Shown piece after piece: positions 6,563-13,107 of a stretch of 34,789 nucleotides of DNA (position 1 is its first letter; each line of letters begins with the position of its first letter). Made by a program: the position numbers and the translations under genes. Below the pieces are notes generated by a model. It searched no databases, was not told where the DNA came from, and was given only the letters and a program-made list of their open reading frames with translations. The DNA comes from Anaerolineaceae bacterium (GTDB lineage Bacteria > Chloroflexota > Anaerolineae > JAAYZQ01), in the NCBI GenBank assembly GCA_012514775.1, contig JAAYZQ010000157.1, forward strand, positions 1 to 34,789, written 5' to 3'.

Positions 6563-9418
6563 TCACGGCGCGGCTTCCGGCTCCCCCTCCTCCCCGCCGG
6601 CCAGCGACTCGCTCCACTTGACGCACACCGCCTCCAGGCCCGCCTCGGCGATCTTTTTGGCGGCGATGGTGGCCAGGACGACCGCCGCCGCGGGCAGGGC
6701 ATCCAGGCGCGTCACGAGGGTGGGGGCCAGGACCAGCGCCAGGTCCTTGGCGCCGTGCACCAGGGCGTCCATCAGGTCGTCGTGGTCCTCGTTCTTCTTG
6801 TTGCACAGCAGGTCGTGGAGCTGTGGCTCGAACCTGGCCCACCAGGTGCGCCCCAGGTCCCGGAAAAAGTCCGTGGCCGCCATGGTGGTCTGCGTCTCGG
6901 CAAAGGCGGTGTCGGCCACGCCAAAGCTGGTGTCATACTCTTGCGCGGCCGCCAACTGCCCGGTGTCGCCCTCCAGCCTTGCTCTGCCGATGGCTTCTTC
7001 CGTGATGCCCAGGACCTCGTACAGGTCCTCCTCCGTCTCGAACCACAGGTTCTCGATCTGTCGTTCCAGTGCTTCGTCTGCCACGTTTCTCTCCTTTTTC
7101 CATTGGGCTAGCACCGGCACGGCCAGTTTCGTGCCGGCGTCGCAGTAGAGGGTGTAGGCCAGGCCGAGGGGGTTGCCCATCTCCAGGAACGCGCGGCGCA
7201 GCTCCCACAGGATGCGTCCCACCGGCTGGCCCCGCAAAAACCGGGGGAAGAACTCGCGCGCAAAAGCGTGGGCAAAGGTGCTGGTCATGGGGCACTCGGT
7301 GCCGATGACCCCCCGGGCGCCCCGCTCCAGGAAGAACGGCACAAAGCCGCCGGACAGGGAGGGCAAGACCTGGGCCGACTCGCACATGTTGAGCAGCACC
7401 AGGGGCGCGGCCTCCAGCCGCTCGGGGGCACAGTCCCGCAGCATGGTGAGGGGCACCTGGCCGTAGGTCAGCTTGAGCCACGAATCGCTGACGTCGAACA
7501 GCGTCTCCTCCTGGTCCTGAAGCTCGGCGCGCCGCTCGGGGGGCAGGCTGCCGAGGTAGGCGCGGAACTCGCCCAGGAGATCGTCGGCCAGGTCCAGGTC
7601 GGTGGCCATGCGCTCGGTAAACCCGTGGCAAAAGAGATATAGCAGCTCGTGCCGGCCCTGGCGCAAGAGGCGCAGCCACTCGGGGCCGCGGTCGGTGAGG
7701 GCGTACTCGGCCCTGTCCTGGCCCTCGGCGGCCAGCCCGGCAAAGAGCTGCCGCTGCTCGCGGGCGTTGGCCAGCCTGTCGTTGAGCCCCACGGCCACCC
7801 GCAGCCGGTCCCCCAGGCCCATCTCGAACCCGGCGGTGGCCCCCACCTGGAGGAGCTCTTCGGTCAGCAGCTCGATCTCGTAGCGGTACCCCCAGAAGCC
7901 ATCCAGAGCCACCTCCAGGCTCTCGGCGTTGCCGTCCCACAGGGGGCGATCGTAGACCAGGCCCCAGGGAAAGACGAAATCGCGGGCGCGATGGACCACC
8001 TGGAACACGGCCCCCTCGCCCGCTTCGCGGCGGATCCAATCGGCCACGTCGCCGCCGGCCGCGGCCGGGCCCGATCCACCGTCAAAGAGCTTGAGGTAGA
8101 GCTGGCGCCCCAGGAGGGCCAGGGCCTGGAGCGCCCTCCGGCGTGCCGGCTCGTCGATCTCCACGGCCGCCTGGAAGGGGCGGGAGCGGGCGATGTTGGT
8201 GAGCTGGCGGCGGGCCTTGGTCACAAGGTGCACCAGGTCTTCCCGGCGCAGCCGCGCGCGCCAGGGCAGGCGCACCTCGCCCTCCTCGCCTTCCGCAGCC
8301 AGCACCAGGTCAAAGCGGTAGCCGCCCGGGGCGTGGTCCACGAGCAGGCTCAGGCGCCGGCCGCCCAGGCCGTCGGGCAATAAATAGTCGCGGTCGCGGG
8401 CCGCCAGGAGCAGCCCCTGCTGCGGCTGCGGGCTGCGGGCCGCGCCCCCGGCCCGTACCACCTCGACCCGCGCCTGCCAGGCCTGGACCAGGTTGCATCG
8501 ATAGTAGACGGCGATTTCGATGGTCGCCGGGTCGTCCTCGGCATGGCTGGCGCGCAGGGGGATGACGGCAAAGGTGGCGATGGGGGAATCGCCGTCGGGT
8601 GGCAGCATCAGCCCGTGGGTGGGCTGCGGAATGTCGAAATCGTCCGAGAAGATGCAGACGTGCAACGGCGTTCCCTCTGCCGTCTCGGGCGCCGGCTCGC
8701 GGATGGCCGGGCTGCCGGCCGCGGTCAGCGACTCGGCCCGGCGGCGGCCGAGGTTCACCTGGAGCAGGTAACGGCGTCCCAGTTGCAGCGGACGCTGCTG
8801 GGCCAGGGCCTGGCCCTCGGGCGTGGCAAACCAGAAGTTGACCACCCGGGGCCGCGGCTCGCCCTCGCCTATCGTGTAGCTTTCCTGCGCCGCTTCCCGG
8901 GGCTCTCGCGGGCCCTTGGGCAGCAGGGCCTCGAGGCTTGCCTGCGGGGGGGCGAGGTAAGGGTCCAGCACTTCCCGCGAAACGGTAAAGAGGTCACCGC
9001 CGGCGCCACGGCGCACCACCGGCCGCAGGGCGCCGGGCAGCAGGCGCCAGGGCCGGCCCTGGCGCAACAGCACGACGGGTTGGCGGGCCTGCGCCAGGGT
9101 GCGCGCCTGGCGGCTGTCCATGGCCTCGACGTTGAGAGCCCGGGCCGGATGGGGGTGGGGCACCACCTCTTGCAGCGGCCGGCCCCAGTCCGCCGGCCCG
9201 GCGGCGGCCAGGGCATCGTTCAGCTCCCAGGCGCCCACCACGGCATAGGCCCCGGCGCCGGTCTCTACCACGACGTAGGCGCGGCGCGCCTCGTCCAGGG
9301 GCATCGCCTTCAGGTCGGCGGCGATGCGCGCCACCGGCGTGCCGGGCCGGGCGAGGACAAAGGGCTGTCCTGCCGGCGCCACCTGTTCCGGGTCCGCCCC
9401 GGGAACTATCTCTTCCAT
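6563..9418 (-). CDS. CHAT-domain (caspase-like) protease, large multidomain
   Basis: A 951-residue protein whose middle third is a CHAT peptidase, a clan CD relative of caspases. The catalytic dyad is visible: H598 in LLYLFCHGF after a hydrophobic strand, and C679 in LVLLNMCESA, followed by the usual GARGVIGTECP (700-710). Residues about 25-130 look like a CBS-type alpha/beta pair (not certain). Residues about 190-390 are rich in beta strands and may be a sandwich domain. Residues about 395-560 are helical with FVFPWGLVYD (481-490), a segment commonly seen just before CHAT domains. The last ~165 residues are helical, with two hydrophobic stretches at 892-901 and 908-920, and match nothing I recognise. 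No signal peptide, so cytoplasmic. The ATG directly abuts the TAG of the preceding gene, with AGGAGG 11 bases upstream. CHAT proteins elsewhere act in bacterial cell-death and defence systems; a role here is inference. Confidence 0.85.
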   Translation of the reverse strand: MEEIVPGADPEQVAPAGQPFVLARPGTPVARIAADLKAMPLDEARRAYVVVETGAGAYAVVGAWELNDALAAAGPADWGRPLQEVVPHPHPARALNVEAMDSRQARTLAQARQPVVLLRQGRPWRLLPGALRPVVRRGAGGDLFTVSREVLDPYLAPPQASLEALLPKGPREPREAAQESYTIGEGEPRPRVVNFWFATPEGQALAQQRPLQLGRRYLLQVNLGRRRAESLTAAGSPAIREPAPETAEGTPLHVCIFSDDFDIPQPTHGLMLPPDGDSPIATFAVIPLRASHAEDDPATIEIAVYYRCNLVQAWQARVEVVRAGGAARSPQPQQGLLLAARDRDYLLPDGLGGRRLSLLVDHAPGGYRFDLVLAAEGEEGEVRLPWRARLRREDLVHLVTKARRQLTNIARSRPFQAAVEIDEPARRRALQALALLGRQLYLKLFDGGSGPAAAGGDVADWIRREAGEGAVFQVVHRARDFVFPWGLVYDRPLWDGNAESLEVALDGFWGYRYEIELLTEELLQVGATAGFEMGLGDRLRVAVGLNDRLANAREQRQLFAGLAAEGQDRAEYALTDRGPEWLRLLRQGRHELLYLFCHGFTERMATDLDLADDLLGEFRAYLGSLPPERRAELQDQEETLFDVSDSWLKLTYGQVPLTMLRDCAPERLEAAPLVLLNMCESAQVLPSLSGGFVPFFLERGARGVIGTECPMTSTFAHAFAREFFPRFLRGQPVGRILWELRRAFLEMGNPLGLAYTLYCDAGTKLAVPVLAQWKKERNVADEALERQIENLWFETEEDLYEVLGITEEAIGRARLEGDTGQLAAAQEYDTSFGVADTAFAETQTTMAATDFFRDLGRTWWARFEPQLHDLLCNKKNEDHDDLMDALVHGAKDLALVLAPTLVTRLDALPAAAVVLATIAAKKIAEAGLEAVCVKWSESLAGGEEGEPEAAP

Positions 9419-11011
9419 CTATGGAGCCGCCTCCTCGCGAATAACGGGCGCCAGCATCTGGTCCACGGGCGCGTAGCGGTCGGTGAGCAGGACGGGGTCG
9501 TCGCCCAACAGCTCCTCCACTTCGGCGTCGCTCAGGAGCTGGCCGGAGAGCAGGGGGAACGCATCCTCGGCCCCGCTGCCCCGGAAGGCCCGCAGGTCGA
9601 GGGGCGTGTCGCTGGCGATGAGCACAAAGGTGCTGCGGGTGCTCTGGCGCCAGGTGGCGACGGTGGGCGCCACGTAGACGTGGCGAAAGGCCTGGCGCAG
9701 CGTATGGACAAAGGCCCGCAGGAACTCGCCCCGCGGCCCGTCGATGAGGTTGACGACGTACAGGCCGTCGTCCGCCAGCCAGGCGCGAACTCGCACGTCG
9801 AACTCTAGCGTCGTCAGGTGGTAGGGAACGGAAAAGTCGTTGAAGGCGTCTCCCATCACCAGGTCATAGGGCTCGTCGGGCTCCCGCTCCATGAAAAGGC
9901 GGGCGTCCTCGTTGTGGGTGACGATGCCCGAGTCGTGGGCCAGTCCCAGCCATTCGTAGGCCACCTCCGTGACCCCCGGATCGATCTCGATGACGGTCAC
10001 GTCGCTGTCGGGATAGAGGTGGGCCAGGTAGCGCGGAAAGGTATAGCCCCCGCCCCCGACAAAGAGGGCGCGGATGTGGTCGTCTCGCTCGGCGCGATAG
10101 GTGAGCACCTCGGCGTACACCTGTTCGTAGCCGTACACCAGGTTGGTCGGGTCGTCGAGCGAGGTGTAGCTGTGCACCAGGCGGTCGAGGCGCAGGACGC
10201 GCACGGTGTCGCCGCCCCGCTCCTCGTCGTGCACGCGAATGCAGAAATAGTTGGTCTGGCGCACGCACGGCCCGCTCAGCCAGCCGGCGTGGACGGCGGT
10301 TACCATCGTCGCCGACAGCACCAGCACCGCGGCCAGGGCCCAGGGGAGGCGGCGTGGCAGCAAGAACAGCAAGCTTAGGGCCAGGAGCAGCAGGGCCACC
10401 CCGGCGACGATGACGTGCGTGCCAAACCACGAGATGAGGAGAAAACCCGTGGCAAAGGTGCCCACGATGCTGCCCACGCTGCCCGCGGCATAGATGCGGC
10501 CCACGGTCCGGCCCGTGCGCTCCAGGTCCTGCACGGCCAGCTTGGCGACGATGGGCGAGATGGTGCCCAGGATCAGGCAGGGCAGCAAGAAGAGGGCCGC
10601 GGTGAGGACCAGGATTTGCGGGACGATGGGCAAGCCGCCCGTGGCCTGCGGGCCGAGGACGTCCACCGTCAGAATGCCGAGGGACGTGACGCCCGCCAGG
10701 CCAAACATGACGCCCAGCAGGCGCAGCGACGCGCGGCGATCGGCCAGCACGCCGCCCAGGTAGTTGCCCAGGCTGATGCCGGCCAACACCACGCCGATGA
10801 TGCCCGTCCAGGTGTAGAGCGACACGCCCACGTAGGGGGCGACGATGCGGCCCGCGACCAGCTCGAGGATCATGATGCACGCACTCGAGAAGAAGACGAT
10901 GAGATTCGGCTGCCATAGCCAGGAGAGCCGCGGTGGCAGAGCGGCGCTCCCTGGAACGAGTGTGGCCGGCAGGTTGGCCTCGCTGCCGGAACGAGTCGGA
11001 GTCGAGTCCAT
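9419..11011 (-). CDS. Membrane protein fused to spermidine synthase-like domain
   Basis: A 530-residue fusion. Residues about 36-240 hold roughly eight transmembrane helices of the MFS-like/spermidine-synthase membrane type, with a short acidic loop and LGxxLGGVLADRR at 81-93. Residues about 265-500 form a spermidine synthase-like Rossmann domain: VGGGGYTFPR (318-327) replaces the usual GGGxGG-x-x-RE loop, the SAM-ribose acidic strand is VIEIDP (340-345), and D388 in DLVMGDAF is in the place of the catalytic Asp. The family is common but poorly characterised; true polyamine synthesis is not established for such fusions. The ATG at 11011 has AGGAAGGA upstream. Its TAG is followed without a gap by the ATG of the CHAT gene, so the two proteins are probably made together. 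Confidence 0.85.
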   Translation of the reverse strand: MDSTPTRSGSEANLPATLVPGSAALPPRLSWLWQPNLIVFFSSACIMILELVAGRIVAPYVGVSLYTWTGIIGVVLAGISLGNYLGGVLADRRASLRLLGVMFGLAGVTSLGILTVDVLGPQATGGLPIVPQILVLTAALFLLPCLILGTISPIVAKLAVQDLERTGRTVGRIYAAGSVGSIVGTFATGFLLISWFGTHVIVAGVALLLLALSLLFLLPRRLPWALAAVLVLSATMVTAVHAGWLSGPCVRQTNYFCIRVHDEERGGDTVRVLRLDRLVHSYTSLDDPTNLVYGYEQVYAEVLTYRAERDDHIRALFVGGGGYTFPRYLAHLYPDSDVTVIEIDPGVTEVAYEWLGLAHDSGIVTHNEDARLFMEREPDEPYDLVMGDAFNDFSVPYHLTTLEFDVRVRAWLADDGLYVVNLIDGPRGEFLRAFVHTLRQAFRHVYVAPTVATWRQSTRSTFVLIASDTPLDLRAFRGSGAEDAFPLLSGQLLSDAEVEELLGDDPVLLTDRYAPVDQMLAPVIREEAAP

Positions 11012-11055
11012 CCGGTTTTCAATCCTTCCTGTGCTTCCGGGCCATCATCTCTAAC

Positions 11056-11127
11056 GTAGGGGCGAACCCTTGCGGTCGCCCAACCCTTGCGGTCGCCCAG
11101 TCGGGCAGGTGCAAGACCTGCCCCTAC
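11056..11127. repeat. MITE/REP-like palindromic element
   Basis: A 72-base element bounded by the inverted ends GTAGGGGC (11056-11063) and GCCCCTAC (11120-11127). Inside are two exact tandem copies of the 17-mer AACCCTTGCGGTCGCCC (11065-11081 and 11082-11098) and an 8-bp hairpin, GGGCAGGT (11103-11110) with ACCTGCCC (11116-11123). It lies in the gap between divergent genes. Similar GTAGGGGC-bounded repeats are widespread in Chloroflexi and cyanobacteria, from general knowledge. No second copy was found in this window. Confidence 0.7.
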
Positions 11128-11216
11128 CCCTTCAAGCAAACCACAGCCCGCCTATTCTACCGCATTTTGTCTCAACTGTCGAACGGCCGGTGCGGGGGTT
11201 GAGGGCAAATTGGTGC

Positions 11217-11245
11217 TTGCCGAATCGCTGCCTTTGTGGTACACT
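11217..11245 (+). promoter_or_regulatory. Sigma70-type promoter for the methyltransferase operon
   Basis: TTGCCG (11217-11222), a 17-base spacer and TACACT (11240-11245). Transcription would start near 11252, only about 18 bases before the ATG at 11270, leaving just enough room for the GAGGG ribosome site (11257-11261). Confidence 0.6.
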
Positions 11246-11269
11246 GTGCCGCACTTGAGGGACTGTGGA

Positions 11270-12037
11270 ATGACCGATCCGTACGGCGCCTATGCGCGCT
11301 TTTATGATCTGGACCTGGAGGGCATGGAGGAGGATCTGCCCTTCCTGGAGGGCATGGCCGCGCGCTGCGGCTCGCCCCTCCTGGAGCTGGCCTGCGGCAC
11401 GGGGCGCGCGCTGCTGCCCCTGGCCCGCCGCGGCTTTCAGCTCACCGGCGTGGACGTGTCGCCGGCCATGCTCGCCATTGCCCGCGGGCGGCTCCAGGAG
11501 GCCGGCCTGGACGGGCGGGTGCGCCTGGTGCAGCAAGACATGCGGGACCTGGACCTGGGCTGTCGCTTTAACCTGGCCTTTGCCCTGGTCAACTCGTTCT
11601 CCCACATGCTGACCCTCGACGACCAACTGGCCGCCCTGGCGGCCGTGCGGCGCCACCTGGAGCCCGGCGGCATCCTGATCCTCGACCTGTTCAACCCCGA
11701 CATGGGCCGCCTCCTCGATTTTCGAGGGCACGTGGTCCTGGACAAGCAGATGCACGACCCCGTCACCGGGCACACCATCACCAAATATCGCAGCGAGCAG
11801 GTCGACCTGGGGCAGCAGGTCATCGACGTCACCTACGTCATGGACGAGGTGAACGGCGAGGGCGCCCTGCGCCGGACGATCTTTCCCTTTGCCCTCCGCT
11901 ACTTCTATCGTTTCGAGCTGGAGCTGCTGCTGCGCTACGCCGGGTTCGAGCTGGAAGCTGTCTACGGCTCGTACGATCTAGAGGAGTTTAGCGGCGATAG
12001 TCCCAAAATGATCGCCGTCGCCCGCCAACCATGTTGA
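11270..12037 (+). CDS. Class I SAM-dependent methyltransferase
   Basis: A 255-residue class I methyltransferase, which moves the methyl group of S-adenosylmethionine to an unidentified small molecule or other acceptor. Motif I is [16 protein letters not shown] (37-52), the acidic post-I residue is in GVDVSPAML (60-68), and a motif II-like [13 protein letters not shown] follows near 83-95. [14 protein letters not shown] (102-115) matches the family's motif IV region, and [14 protein letters not shown] (about 130-143) is motif VI. The beta-rich C-terminal segment is typical of this subfamily. The ATG at 11270 follows GAGGG by eight bases and lies just after the promoter. Its last seven bases overlap the start of the amidotransferase-like gene, so the two are coupled. 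Confidence 0.88.
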   Translation: MTDPYGAYARFYDLDLEGMEEDLPFLEGMAARCGSPLLELACGTGRALLPLARRGFQLTGVDVSPAMLAIARGRLQEAGLDGRVRLVQQDMRDLDLGCRFNLAFALVNSFSHMLTLDDQLAALAAVRRHLEPGGILILDLFNPDMGRLLDFRGHVVLDKQMHDPVTGHTITKYRSEQVDLGQQVIDVTYVMDEVNGEGALRRTIFPFALRYFYRFELELLLRYAGFELEAVYGSYDLEEFSGDSPKMIAVARQPC

Positions 12038-13107
12038 GTCGACGCACTTTTCTACGGATGGCTGCGCTGGGCGCGGCGGGCCAGTTTCTGGCCGCCTGCC
12101 AGGCGCAGAGCATCGTCGGCGACCTGGCGCTGTTCGTCCGGACGGCCACGCCCACAGCCACGGCGACTGCCACGGCCACATCGACGCCGACCCTGACGCC
12201 AACCCCGACGGCGACGCTGACGCCGACCGCGACCCCTACCGCGACGCCTACCTCCACGTCGACGTCCACGTCCACCCCCAGCCCGACCCAGACGCCCACC
12301 GAGGCCCCCACCGCCACGCCCACGGCGACGCCGGCGCGTGGCCCACTGACCGCCGTCGCATTGATCCACGGCCCTTCCCGGGCGCTCATCGTCGACCACG
12401 TGCTCCAGCGCCTGGGCGTCGTCTCGATGCAGGTGCGCGTGGACCTGGGCGAGACCGTCCCCGACCTGCGGAACTATGACGCGGTGATCTTTGCCGGGGG
12501 CGAGTACCGGCCCGAGGAATTCGACCTGCCCATCTTTCAGGCCGAACGGGAGCGCATCATGGAGGCCCTCGATGCGCGGGTGCCCATCCTCGGCATCTGC
12601 CTGGGCAACCAGCTCCTGGCCCACTGGCTGGGCGGCGAGGTCGTCAACGGGAGCTGGGAGATCGGCTGGCTGCCCATCACTGTCACGGAAGCCGGCCTGG
12701 GCGATCCGCTGCTGGCCGGCCTGGGCGAGACCTTTTACGGCTTCCTGTGGCACGGCGACCTGATCAAGCGCCTGCCCGAAAATGCCGTTATCCTGGCCTC
12801 CACCGAAAAATGCCCCGTGCAGGCCTTTCGCCTGGGCGACCTGCCCGTGTGGGGCGTGCAGTTCAACCCGCAGTACGATCCGGTCATCGCCGAAGGTGTC
12901 ATTCGCGCCGCCAAGACGCTGCACAAATACGGCTACAACCTGGACGAGATGGTGGCCACGGGCTACCGGGAGTACAACGACGTGGCCGACCGGATTTTTG
13001 GCAATTTCTTCGAGGAGGCCCAAAAGGAACGGGATGGTCGCGCGGCACCGGTGGACTCGGCTACTGCAAATCCTGATCCTGGCGCTACTGGCCAGGACGC
13101 TCCTTAG
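12031..13107 (+). CDS. Secreted class I glutamine amidotransferase-like lipoprotein
   Basis: A 358-residue exported protein. The N-terminus combines a twin-arginine motif (SRRTFLRM, 3-10) with a lipobox ending at C23 (FLAAC), so it should be Tat-exported and lipid-anchored. A Thr/Pro/Ala-rich linker (about 38-102) leads to a class I glutamine amidotransferase fold (about 105-330). The nucleophile is present: [12 protein letters not shown] with C190. The second half of the triad, normally HPE in GVQFHPE, reads GVQFNPQYD (N279-P280-Q281), so both the His and the Glu are changed to their amide counterparts. Enzymatic activity is therefore doubtful; a binding role or a different dyad (H241 is nearby in [10 protein letters not shown]) are alternatives. 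Amidotransferase domains outside the cytoplasm are unusual. The gene overlaps its neighbours by 7 and 74 bases. Confidence 0.8.
   Translation: MLSRRTFLRMAALGAAGQFLAACQAQSIVGDLALFVRTATPTATATATATSTPTLTPTPTATLTPTATPTATPTSTSTSTSTPSPTQTPTEAPTATPTATPARGPLTAVALIHGPSRALIVDHVLQRLGVVSMQVRVDLGETVPDLRNYDAVIFAGGEYRPEEFDLPIFQAERERIMEALDARVPILGICLGNQLLAHWLGGEVVNGSWEIGWLPITVTEAGLGDPLLAGLGETFYGFLWHGDLIKRLPENAVILASTEKCPVQAFRLGDLPVWGVQFNPQYDPVIAEGVIRAAKTLHKYGYNLDEMVATGYREYNDVADRIFGNFFEEAQKERDGRAAPVDSATANPDPGATGQDAP
12142..12342 (+). repeat. Thr-Pro/Ala-rich linker repeat in coding DNA
   Basis: Imperfect short-period repeats built on ACG, CCC/CCG and GCG/GCC triplets encode a TPTAT-type linker (residues 38-104 of the amidotransferase-like lipoprotein). 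Such linkers probably span the cell wall or outer layers. Confidence 0.75.

Noticed and set aside
8543..9808. 421-codon open frame on the plus strand across the CHAT and spermidine-synthase-like genes
   Set aside because: It spans two well-supported opposite-strand genes, has no recognisable domain, and is rich in Gly/Arg/Gln/His as expected of high-GC antisense frames.
12142..12342. Regular short repeats considered as a CRISPR or tandem-repeat array
   Set aside because: They are in frame and encode a Thr-Pro linker; there are no uniform repeats with unique spacers.
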